DNA from: Firm-04 sp045627405
GTDB lineage: Bacteria; Bacillota; Clostridia; Oscillospirales; Ruminococcaceae
Direction: 5' to 3'
DNA: 39,228 nucleotides
NCBI GenBank assembly: GCA_045627405.1
Contig: JAZQNP010000090.1
Location: 1-39,228, forward strand
This document shows positions 16,926 through 24,493 of the stretch, piece by piece (position 1 is the first letter of the stretch; each line of letters starts with the position of its first letter). The translations under genes were made by a program, and so were the position numbers. The notes beneath the pieces were generated by a model that saw nothing but the letters and a program-made list of their open reading frames with translations, was not told the origin of the DNA and searched no databases.

Positions 16926-17759
16926 ATGGCTAAGGAAAGCAAATTATTCTCTGTGCAGACGCAGATGAACGATAAGGATTACGACGACGTATTCCGGATC
17001 TATCTGGAAGTGGAGCGCGGCAGCGAAAAGCGCATTGCCGTCGCAACATGTGTGGTGCTGTTCCTGATTTTTCTGGTGCTGATGATCGTGTTTCAATCGG
17101 TGACTTTTATCTTCTACGTCATCGGCGCGCTGGTCGTCGGCATTGCGTATGTGATGGTGCCGGTGAATAAAAAATTTGTCGCACAGAATAAACTGATGTT
17201 CGGGGAGAAGCGGGAAACCGGCTTTTTTCCGCACAAGCTGACGACGATTGAAATTCTCGACGATGAAGAGGAACTGACCGAGGAAGAATTGGAAGATGCA
17301 ACGGATCATTTTCAGACCGGTTCAATCACCGCTTATGAAAATGAGCGCGGATTTCTCTTTGCAGAGGGAAAAATCTCCAACCGTTTTCTGTATATTCCGA
17401 AGCGGCAGCTCGATGAAGAGGAAGAAGAGCAGATCCGCGAATTTGCAAAGGACCGCTGCTCCGGCGGCTACACGCTGCTGGAAATGAAATCCATGCTCGC
17501 GGACGAGAACGAGGATGCAGATGACGAAAATGACGATACTTCGTTTGTTTCCGATGTCTGCAATCAGTATTACGGCGCGAAAAAGCTGCGTCTTTATGAT
17601 GACGACGGACACCGGATTGACACGGAGGAAGAAGAAGCGGCGGAATTGCTTGCAGAGGAAGATGCAGATGATTCTCATACCGAGGTCATGGACGCACCGG
17701 ATATGGACGTCGAAGCGGAATGGGAGAAAATCATTTCAGATTCGGAGGATGCAGAATGA
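16926..17759 (+). CDS. YcxB-like membrane protein, first of a tandem pair
   Basis: 277 residues. After a short cytoplasmic N-terminus there are two adjacent membrane helices (about 39-58 and 61-80), then a soluble domain containing FLYIPKRQLDEEEEEQIREFAKD, as in YcxB-family proteins, and a very acidic C-terminal tail (residues 190-277, rich in Asp and Glu). The function is unknown. It starts 11 bp after gyrB and ends in an ATGA overlap with the next gene, so it is in the gyrase operon. Confidence 0.75.
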   Translation: MAKESKLFSVQTQMNDKDYDDVFRIYLEVERGSEKRIAVATCVVLFLIFLVLMIVFQSVTFIFYVIGALVVGIAYVMVPVNKKFVAQNKLMFGEKRETGFFPHKLTTIEILDDEEELTEEELEDATDHFQTGSITAYENERGFLFAEGKISNRFLYIPKRQLDEEEEEQIREFAKDRCSGGYTLLEMKSMLADENEDADDENDDTSFVSDVCNQYYGAKKLRLYDDDGHRIDTEEEEAAELLAEEDADDSHTEVMDAPDMDVEAEWEKIISDSEDAE

Positions 17760-18388
17760 GTGAGAAACCTGCATTGCAGCGGTCTTACCACATTCCGCTG
17801 CCGATGTTTCAGGATGCGTTCCGGAACTTTCAGAAAAAGTATGTATTTCCGAAGAATATTGTCATTTCTCTGATTCTTGCGGTGATCGCCGGCGTGTATG
17901 TGCAGGCGGTCGTTAGGGACAATACGCAGACGATTGCATATCTGCTGATCGTGGTATGCCTTGCAATGATCATGATTTTGTGGTACCGCCCGTTTAAAAT
18001 GCGCAAATCACTTGCAGAAGCATTGCGGGAAATTGAGAGCGATACCTATGAGATGCAGCTCTTTGCGCAGAAGCTGACCATCCGTACGGAGGATGCGCCG
18101 GAACCTGCTGCTGACGAATCTTCTGAAATCGCAGAAGCGGCGGAGGAACTTCCCGCAGATCCCGGTCAGCCCGATCAGGACGGCTTTCAGCAGCTCTTTC
18201 CGGAGACCGGAGCAGATGCCGCAGAAGCGGTTCCGCCGACGGAAATCTATTTTGATGCCGATGTGAAATTTCTCGAATTTGCAGAATATTTCATGGTATA
18301 CCTAATCAAGCGGAATTTTTATGTGATTCCCAAAAAAGACTTTTCAGAGGATGAAATCTTGCAGCTTCGCAAGGCTTTCAGGCTGTGA
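17756..18388 (+). CDS. YcxB-like membrane protein, second of a tandem pair
   Basis: 210 residues. Start ATG 17756 overlaps the upstream TGA (ATGA). It has the same plan as its neighbour: N-terminal HIPLPMFQDAFRNFQKKYVF, two membrane helices (about 36-55 and 61-79), an acidic Ala/Glu/Pro-rich linker (about 110-160), and a C-terminus EYFMVYLIKRNFYVIPKKDF resembling the FLYIPKR segment of the first protein. Paralogy with the first protein is judged by eye. Function unknown; it ends 29 bp before gyrA. Confidence 0.7.
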   Translation: MSEKPALQRSYHIPLPMFQDAFRNFQKKYVFPKNIVISLILAVIAGVYVQAVVRDNTQTIAYLLIVVCLAMIMILWYRPFKMRKSLAEALREIESDTYEMQLFAQKLTIRTEDAPEPAADESSEIAEAAEELPADPGQPDQDGFQQLFPETGADAAEAVPPTEIYFDADVKFLEFAEYFMVYLIKRNFYVIPKKDFSEDEILQLRKAFRL

Positions 18389-18417
18389 AGCATCCGCAGA
18401 AAGGGGTTTGAATACTC

Positions 18418-21114
18418 TTGTACGATACCAGTCATTCTATTATGATCAAGCGCGACATTGAGGAGGAAATGCGGTCGTCATTTCTTGCATATTCCATGTC
18501 CGTTATCACATCCCGTGCGCTGCCCGATGTGCGCGACGGCTTGAAGCCCGTACACAGACGCATTCTCTACACGCTGTTTGAGAAGAGCCTGACGCCGGAA
18601 AAACCGTACCGTAAGTGCGCGGACATTGTCGGTACCGTGCTCGGTGAATACCACCCGCACGGCGACGCCTCTGTCTACATGGCACTGGTGCGTCTGGCAC
18701 AGAGCTTTTCGATGCGGTATCCGCTGGTGGACGGCCACGGAAACTTCGGTACAGTGGACGGTGACCCGCCTGCTGCTTACCGTTATACCGAGGCAAAGAT
18801 GACCAAAATGTCCACGGCGATGCTGACGGATATTCAAAAGGAAACGGTCGATTTTCAGTCGAACTACGATGACCGTCTGAAAGAACCGGTCGTGCTGCCT
18901 GCACGCTTCCCGAATCTCCTGGTCAACGGTTCGGAGGGCATTGCAGTCGGCATGGCGTCGCATATCCCGCCGCACAACCTCGGAGAGGTCATCGACGGTC
19001 TGGACTATCTGATTGATAATCCCGATGCGTCTCTGGAACAGCTGATGCAGTTTATCAAGGGACCGGATTTCCCGACTGGCGGCATCATCATGGGCAGAGC
19101 GGGTATCCGCGCAGCCTATGCAACCGGCAGAGGCAAACTGACGGTGCGTTCGAGAACCGAGATCACGGAAATCAAGAACCGTCAGTGCATCATTGTGACG
19201 GAGATCCCGTACATGGTGAACAAGGCGGAGCTGATCAAGGACATTGCGGAGCTTGCAAAGGAAAAGCGTGTCGAGGGCATTCACGACATCCGCGACGAGA
19301 CAAGCAAAGAGGGTCTGCGTATCTGCATCGAGCTGAAAAAGGACGCAAATGCGAACCTTGTGCTGAATCAGCTCTTCCGCTATACGCAGCTCCAAGATAC
19401 CTACGGCATCATCAATCTGGCACTGGTCAACGGCATTCCGAGGGAGCTTTCGATCAAGGAGATTCTCACAGAGTACCTGAAACATCAGGTCGATGTCGTG
19501 CAGCGTGCATCGCGGTTTGATCTCAGAAAAGCGCGGGAGCGTGCGCATGTGCTGCAAGGCTTCCTCGTCGCACTGGATTTCATTGACGAAGTGGTCGAGA
19601 TTCTCCGCTCGTCCAAGTCGATTCCGGAAGGCAAGGAACGCCTGATGGAACGCTTCAAGGATGTGAATTTGCTGGAACTGCTCTCCGATGAGGGCTATGT
19701 CCGTGCAATGGGCAAAGCGGTGGATCCCTCTGAGAAAGAATATCCGACAATCGGTCTTTCTGAGGTGCAGGCAGATGCGATTGTCGCAATGCGGCTCGGT
19801 CAGCTTACTGGTTTGGAGCGCGACAAGATTCTCAATGAGGTACTGGCTCTCTGCGAGAAGATCAACGATCTGCGCGATATTCTTGCAAATAAGGAGCGCG
19901 TTTACGGCATCATCCGCGAGGATCTGGAAGAGATCCGTGGCAAATACGGCGATGAGCGCAGAACCTCCATCGAAAATGTCAGCGGCGAAATGGACATTGA
20001 AGATCTGATTCCGGTTGAGGACTGCGTTGTGACGTATACCAATTTCGGCTATATCAAGCGCGTGCCGCTTTCGGTGTATAAATCGCAGCGGCGCGGCGGC
20101 AGAGGCGTCACCGGCATGAAGCAGCGCGAAGAGGACTTTGCCTCCGAGATGTTTGTGGCATCGAGCCATGATCATGTGCTGTTCTTTACCAACCGCGGCA
20201 TTATGTTCGATCTCAAATGCTATGAGATTCCGATGGGCGGCAAGGATTCCAAGGGTACGAATATCGTCAACCTCATGCCGCTTGCGGATAATGAAAAGAT
20301 CGCTGCGATGATGAAGGTCAGCGAATTCAATGACGAAAGCTATATTGTGATTGTCACAAAGAACGGTAAGATCAAGCGAACCGCGCTGCCGGCATATAAA
20401 AATGTGCGCAAGAACGGCTTGATTGCGATTAAGCTGGAAGAGGGCGATGAGATCGCCGGCGTGCGCATGACCAACGGCGCAGACCAGCTCTTTGTCGCAA
20501 CGAAAAACGGCATGGCGATCCGCACCGAGGAAACCTGCATCCGTCCGCAGGGCAGAAGCGCGCACGGTGTGCGCATCATGAAGCTGCGTGAGGACGATGA
20601 AATCGTGTCAATGGCACGCGTGCGCGAGGGCGCGGCACTGCTGACCGTCACGGAAAAGGGCTTCGGCAAGCGGTCGGAAATTGACAGCTACCGCCTGCAA
20701 AACCGCGGCGGCTACGGCATCACCAACTATAAACCGGATGAGGAACGCGGCAAGGTCTGCGGCATCAAGGTTGTGGATGAAACCGATGACATCATCCTGA
20801 TTTCGAGCGACGGTATCATCATCCGCATTCGCACAAGCGACATCCGCATGATGGGCAGAATTGCCAAGGGTGTGCGTGTCATGCGCGTTTCCGAAACGGG
20901 TAAAGTGATGGCATTCACCCGCACGGAGCATGAAGAGGACGCCGAGCTGACAGAAGTCGAGCAGCTCTCGGATGAAGAGCTTGCCGCACAGGAGCAGGAG
21001 GCAAAGGCGGCGGAAACGGCGGAGAACGCCATTCCGGAAGAGCCGGTCGAGCCGGATGAACCGGAAGCCGAAGATGCCGAAAGCGACGAAGATACGGAAG
21101 AATCCGACGAATAA
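18418..21114 (+). CDS. gyrA: DNA gyrase subunit A
   Basis: DNA cleavage and wrapping subunit of gyrase. Over 898 residues it has the winged-helix/tower core with catalytic Y123 (RYTEAKM), then a six-bladed C-terminal wrapping domain with GyrA-box QRRGGRGV, which separates gyrase from topoisomerase IV. A ~60-residue acidic Glu/Asp/Ala tail ends the protein. In the quinolone region the usual Ser is A84 and the usual acidic residue is M88 (HGDASVYM). The start is TTG 18418 after AAAGGGG; in-frame ATG 18442 (MIKRD) is the alternative but would shorten the N-terminus. Confidence 0.98.
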   Translation: MYDTSHSIMIKRDIEEEMRSSFLAYSMSVITSRALPDVRDGLKPVHRRILYTLFEKSLTPEKPYRKCADIVGTVLGEYHPHGDASVYMALVRLAQSFSMRYPLVDGHGNFGTVDGDPPAAYRYTEAKMTKMSTAMLTDIQKETVDFQSNYDDRLKEPVVLPARFPNLLVNGSEGIAVGMASHIPPHNLGEVIDGLDYLIDNPDASLEQLMQFIKGPDFPTGGIIMGRAGIRAAYATGRGKLTVRSRTEITEIKNRQCIIVTEIPYMVNKAELIKDIAELAKEKRVEGIHDIRDETSKEGLRICIELKKDANANLVLNQLFRYTQLQDTYGIINLALVNGIPRELSIKEILTEYLKHQVDVVQRASRFDLRKARERAHVLQGFLVALDFIDEVVEILRSSKSIPEGKERLMERFKDVNLLELLSDEGYVRAMGKAVDPSEKEYPTIGLSEVQADAIVAMRLGQLTGLERDKILNEVLALCEKINDLRDILANKERVYGIIREDLEEIRGKYGDERRTSIENVSGEMDIEDLIPVEDCVVTYTNFGYIKRVPLSVYKSQRRGGRGVTGMKQREEDFASEMFVASSHDHVLFFTNRGIMFDLKCYEIPMGGKDSKGTNIVNLMPLADNEKIAAMMKVSEFNDESYIVIVTKNGKIKRTALPAYKNVRKNGLIAIKLEEGDEIAGVRMTNGADQLFVATKNGMAIRTEETCIRPQGRSAHGVRIMKLREDDEIVSMARVREGAALLTVTEKGFGKRSEIDSYRLQNRGGYGITNYKPDEERGKVCGIKVVDETDDIILISSDGIIIRIRTSDIRMMGRIAKGVRVMRVSETGKVMAFTRTEHEEDAELTEVEQLSDEELAAQEQEAKAAETAENAIPEEPVEPDEPEAEDAESDEDTEESDE

Positions 21115-21125
21115 CAACAGATGTT

Positions 21126-21152
21126 CGCCGGAGAGAGCTATTCTCTCCGGCG
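21126..21152 (+). terminator. Hairpin after gyrA
   Basis: Perfect 11-bp stem CGCCGGAGAGA / TCTCTCCGGCG with a 5-nt loop, 11 bp after the gyrA stop. No U-tract follows, so it may stabilise the mRNA end or only partly terminate. Confidence 0.5.
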
Positions 21153-21183
21153 GATCCCGCTTATACGGACAGGGAGGCTGCTT

Positions 21184-21657
21184 ATGGAACGAAAAACCGA
21201 AGTCAACGCAGGAAAGCGATTCATTCTGGTGGTTCTCGGCAGCCTTTTTCTGCAAATTTTCTGCTGGGCAATGTACAGTTATTTTGAGATGAGCATTTAT
21301 CTCTGCGGGCTGAGTGCGGTCATTACGGCACTGATGTATCACGCACTGCAAATCGAAGAACAGACGGGATTATCACGCAAAGGCGTGTTTTTTGCTGCGA
21401 TTCTGACACCGTTTCTGCTCTCGGCGGCGGTGACGGTTTATCAGCTGATCAGATACCCGCAGCTGAATCTGCTGAGCGCGTCGCTGGACGGTGTGTCGCC
21501 GTTTGTCGAGCTCACCTCACTCTATGCGGCGCGGCTGGTCATCAACGGTGTGGTGCTGTTGATCTTTTCGGCATTTCATAAGATTTATCTGAACAATCAC
21601 CCGCCGAAAGAACCGACGGAGGATCCGCACGATGAACAAGAAAAACGGAACGCATAA
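21184..21657 (+). CDS. Small hypothetical membrane protein
   Basis: 157 residues with about four hydrophobic segments (about 13-32, 39-55, 67-86 and 112-131) and a charged, Pro/Glu-rich tail. The start is ATG 21184 with GGGAGG 6 nt or so upstream; the open frame further upstream crosses the post-gyrA hairpin and is not coding. The 3' end overlaps the next membrane gene by 26 bp, so the two are coupled and may form a complex. Family not recognised. Confidence 0.7.
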   Translation: MERKTEVNAGKRFILVVLGSLFLQIFCWAMYSYFEMSIYLCGLSAVITALMYHALQIEEQTGLSRKGVFFAAILTPFLLSAAVTVYQLIRYPQLNLLSASLDGVSPFVELTSLYAARLVINGVVLLIFSAFHKIYLNNHPPKEPTEDPHDEQEKRNA

Positions 21658-22081
21658 GCGTGTTCTGACCGGCGGCTGCATCAAGCTGCTGATCGGTGTG
21701 CTGCTGGCAGTCATCTGGCAGTTCTCCGGCAAAATGACGGTGTTGCAGGGCAGCACACTTGTTGCATTTTTCGGATGCATCGCGGTATACTTCTGGGAAT
21801 CGCGGCTGTTGCAGTCAAAAACCGCGCGTGTGCGTGTATTTGTCGTCAATTATATGCCGTTTGTGACGCAGTCGGCGGCGATTCTGCTGCTGGATGCCGC
21901 AGTGATTTTTGTGACGGTGCAGCAGATGCGCCGGATTCCGGAAGAGGAAATCACCGGACCGCCGGCATACCTCGGCGCGGCAGCGTTTTATCTGATGATG
22001 CTGGTGTTTTGCACGCTGCTGACCTTTACGATCGGCGCGTCGCGGACGATGCTTTTTCACGACGAAGACGAAGGAAGGTAA
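21632..22081 (+). CDS. Small hypothetical membrane protein
   Basis: 149 residues, basic N-terminus (NKKNGTHKR), then about four hydrophobic segments (about 15-31, 37-54, 74-94, 113-135) and an acidic end. GGAGG (21618-21622) lies 9 nt before the ATG, inside the preceding gene. It ends 6 bp before deoC, so the three genes are likely cotranscribed. Family not recognised. Confidence 0.7.
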   Translation: MNKKNGTHKRVLTGGCIKLLIGVLLAVIWQFSGKMTVLQGSTLVAFFGCIAVYFWESRLLQSKTARVRVFVVNYMPFVTQSAAILLLDAAVIFVTVQQMRRIPEEEITGPPAYLGAAAFYLMMLVFCTLLTFTIGASRTMLFHDEDEGR

Positions 22082-22087
22082 TTTGCC

Positions 22088-22735
22088 ATGACCAATGCGG
22101 AGATTCTCTCGCACATTGACCACACGCTTCTGAAACCCGATGCAAAATGGAATGATATTGCGCGTATTTGTGAAGAGGCACTGCGGTATCATACCGCATC
22201 GGTCTGCATCCCCTCAGCTTGGGTGCAGGAGGCGCATCTGACCTATCCGGATCTCAATATCTGCACGGTGATCGGCTTTCCGCTCGGCTATCAGCCAAAG
22301 GCGGTGAAAGCGTATGAGACATTGGAGGCACGGACATGCGGTGCCGGTGAAATAGATATGGTAATCAATGTATCTGCGCTGAAAAGCGGGCAGTATTCCG
22401 AGGTTCTGGATGAGATTCAGCTCGTGCGGAATGCTGCCGAAGGGAAGATTTTAAAAGTCATCATCGAGACTTGTCTGCTGACCGAGGAAGAAAAAATCCG
22501 CTGCTGTAAGATGGTCACGGAGGCAAAGGCAGATTACATCAAAACATCGACCGGCTTTGGCTCTGCTGGCGCACAGTTGGAGGATATTGCGCTGTTTCGC
22601 AGGCATATCGGTCCGGATGTGAAGATCAAGGCGGCGGGCGGCATCCGCACAAGGGAGCAGATGGAGGCGTTTCTGAATGCCGGCTGCGACCGCATCGGAA
22701 GCAGTGCCGCACACATTCTCTTTGAAAACACATGA
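22088..22735 (+). CDS. deoC: Deoxyribose-phosphate aldolase
   Basis: Class I aldolase splitting 2-deoxyribose 5-phosphate into glyceraldehyde 3-phosphate and acetaldehyde, in deoxynucleoside salvage. The 215-residue TIM barrel has the Schiff-base lysine K152 in YIKTSTGF, the second essential lysine K181 in VKIKAAGGIRT and the acidic residue D90 in EIDMVINV. Length and motifs are normal. ATG 22088 follows GGAAGG. The last bases overlap the phosphopantetheinyl transferase start (ATGA). The other deo genes are not in the window. Confidence 0.96.
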   Translation: MTNAEILSHIDHTLLKPDAKWNDIARICEEALRYHTASVCIPSAWVQEAHLTYPDLNICTVIGFPLGYQPKAVKAYETLEARTCGAGEIDMVINVSALKSGQYSEVLDEIQLVRNAAEGKILKVIIETCLLTEEEKIRCCKMVTEAKADYIKTSTGFGSAGAQLEDIALFRRHIGPDVKIKAAGGIRTREQMEAFLNAGCDRIGSSAAHILFENT

Positions 22736-23460
22736 AAACGCTGCTTTCCGGATATGACAAAACAACGCAGGAACTGATGTTTCGCGTATATGTACAGCCG
22801 ATTCCGGCGGCGGACAGACGCACGCGGAACAAAGCTTCCCATTTTTATGCAGACGATCTGCTCGGCGCGGCACTCGCGGAGGATTTTCAGATTTCCCACG
22901 CGAAGATTTCGCGCACAGGGCTGGAAAAACCGGTGCTGCTGCATGAGAATCTGCATATGAATCTCTCGCACTGCAAAGATCTGGCGGTCGCGGCAGTCGG
23001 CAAGGTGCCGCTCGGTGTTGATGCGGAGCCGCCGCGGGAGATCAAAGAAAAGCTGATGCGCACAGTCTGCACGCCGGCGGAGACTGCGTGGATCACATCG
23101 CAGCCGGAAACGGACAGGCTGTTTGCCTTTTCGCGCATCTGGACGCTGAAAGAGGCGTACACCAAATATACCGGAGAGGGCATCCGCCGGCCGTTTTCGT
23201 CACTGGAATTTTTGATTGGAAACGGTTTGGAATTTCGCCATCCCGCATCCGGAAAAGTGTGTTTTTTTCAGATGATACACGGAAATCAGCATGTTATATC
23301 ACTCTGCGTGCCGCACGGCGCACACGGCGAACACGGAGCACACGGCGATTATGATATATCGCAGGCGGCAGAGGATTGGGAGTTGCTGTGCGAGACATCG
23401 GAAATGGGAAGCCGGACTGATAATCTGACGGAAAAGGAGAATGCATATGCTGACGATTGA
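22732..23460 (+). CDS. Sfp-type 4'-phosphopantetheinyl transferase
   Basis: Transfers phosphopantetheine from CoA to a carrier-protein serine. Over 242 residues the family motifs are present: NLSH (77-80), GVDAE with magnesium ligands D97 and E99, and WTLKEAYTKY with W137, K140 and E141. It overlaps deoC by 4 bp (ATGA). The C-terminal region carries a 9-bp tandem repeat (23312-23347) coding His-Gly-x units. The natural substrate (fatty-acid ACP or a secondary-metabolite carrier) cannot be told; no NRPS or PKS gene lies in the window. The next gene is an SDR reductase, compatible with acyl-carrier chemistry. Confidence 0.88.
   Translation: MKTLLSGYDKTTQELMFRVYVQPIPAADRRTRNKASHFYADDLLGAALAEDFQISHAKISRTGLEKPVLLHENLHMNLSHCKDLAVAAVGKVPLGVDAEPPREIKEKLMRTVCTPAETAWITSQPETDRLFAFSRIWTLKEAYTKYTGEGIRRPFSSLEFLIGNGLEFRHPASGKVCFFQMIHGNQHVISLCVPHGAHGEHGAHGDYDISQAAEDWELLCETSEMGSRTDNLTEKENAYADD
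23312..23347 (+). repeat. 9-bp tandem repeat in the phosphopantetheinyl transferase gene
   Basis: Four units of nACACGGnG type (CGCACGGCG, CACACGGCG, AACACGGAG, CACACGGCG) code for His-Gly-Ala/Glu-type units. Being a multiple of three, copy-number change would keep the frame. Confidence 0.8.
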
Positions 23461-24220
23461 CCTGCGCGGACATACCGCGCTGATTACCGGTGCGTCCGGT
23501 ATGCTCGGGCGCGTCATGGCACGCACCTTCGCAGAGTGCGGCGCGGATCTGATTCTGCACTATTATCACAACAAAGAGGAAGCGGTCGCGCTCGGCAATG
23601 CGCTGCGCTCGAAAACCGGACGGCGCGTGCTGACGGTGCAGGCGGACATCACCGATGCGGAGTCCGTGCAGCACATGCGTGATACGGTCGCGGCATCGTC
23701 TGTCGGGATGCCGGATCTGCTGATTCACAATGCCGTGATTCAGTATGAATGGAAGCCGATTATCGAGCAGCCGCTCAGCGATTTTGATTCGCAGTATCAG
23801 TCCTGTGTGATGCAGACAGTTCACATGGCAAAGGCGTTTGTGCCGCACATCATCGAAAAGGGCAGCGGCGGCAGAATCGTTGTCATCAATACCGAATGTG
23901 CCGCTATGTGTGAGGCAAACTGCGGTGCATATTCCGCGGCAAAGCGCGGTCTGGACGGACTGGTGCGTGTGCTGGCAAAGGAACTCGGACCGCATCACAT
24001 CACGGTCAATCAGGTCGCGCCGGGCTGGACGGTCACGGAAAATGACCGCAGAAACCGCTCCGAGGTGCAGCCGGATTATGATAAAACCGTACCGCTGGGA
24101 CGACGCGGAACCGATCAGGAAATCGCGCAGATGTGTGCATTTCTGGCATCTCCCCTCGCCTCCTTTACCACCGGTGCCTATATTCCGGTGTCCGGCGGCA
24201 GAGTGATGCCGGCGATTTAA
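23447..24220 (+). CDS. SDR-family oxidoreductase (FabG-like 3-oxoacyl-ACP reductase)
   Basis: Rossmann-fold short-chain dehydrogenase of 257 residues that uses NAD(P)H. TGASGMLG (14-21) is the cofactor loop, HNAV (94-97) replaces the usual NNAG, and Y162-x-x-x-K166 is the catalytic pair. Thirteen residues before the Tyr, where the catalytic Ser belongs, is T149 (INTECAAM). The C-terminus PVSGGRVM resembles the usual VDGG end. The substrate is unproven: FabG-like carrier chemistry is suggested only by the preceding phosphopantetheinyl transferase. ATG 23447 is chosen over 23441 because AGGAG (23435-23439) is then 7 nt away. Confidence 0.85.
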   Translation: MLTIDLRGHTALITGASGMLGRVMARTFAECGADLILHYYHNKEEAVALGNALRSKTGRRVLTVQADITDAESVQHMRDTVAASSVGMPDLLIHNAVIQYEWKPIIEQPLSDFDSQYQSCVMQTVHMAKAFVPHIIEKGSGGRIVVINTECAAMCEANCGAYSAAKRGLDGLVRVLAKELGPHHITVNQVAPGWTVTENDRRNRSEVQPDYDKTVPLGRRGTDQEIAQMCAFLASPLASFTTGAYIPVSGGRVMPAI

Positions 24221-24262
24221 GCAGGACTGCACCGGAACTCAAAAAATGAAAAGTGAGGAAAC

Positions 24263-24475
24263 ATGATGCGTTATATGATTTGCTTTGCGCCGAAACAGCG
24301 GTCGGAAAATGTGCAGACAGAATATCATAACAAATTTGAGGAAGCCGTGATCCGCTATACGGTTCTTTGCAGCAACTGCGAGGATGTTGTGCTGGCGGAT
24401 ACGCTGGAAGGAAAGATTATGCGGCATTATTCGTTCAGACATTCCGCAAACGGCGTTTCGATTGCAAATTATTAA
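24263..24475 (+). CDS. Small hypothetical protein with a CxxC motif
   Basis: 70 residues: MMRYMICFAPKQRSE, then RYTVLCSNCEDVVLADTLEG and RHYSFRHSANGVSIANY. The CSNC pair might bind a metal or be redox-active, which is inference. GTGAGGA precedes two adjacent ATGs (24263 and 24266); the second has the better spacing (7 nt). It lies 18 bp before purB. Family not recognised. Confidence 0.6.
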   Translation: MMRYMICFAPKQRSENVQTEYHNKFEEAVIRYTVLCSNCEDVVLADTLEGKIMRHYSFRHSANGVSIANY

Positions 24476-24493
24476 GGAAAGGAAATAGATCAT

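Noticed and set aside
18478..20565. A 695-codon open frame antisense to gyrA
   Set aside because: Shadow of GC-rich third codon positions in gyrA; no ribosome binding site and no recognisable domain (His/Arg/Cys-rich nonsense).
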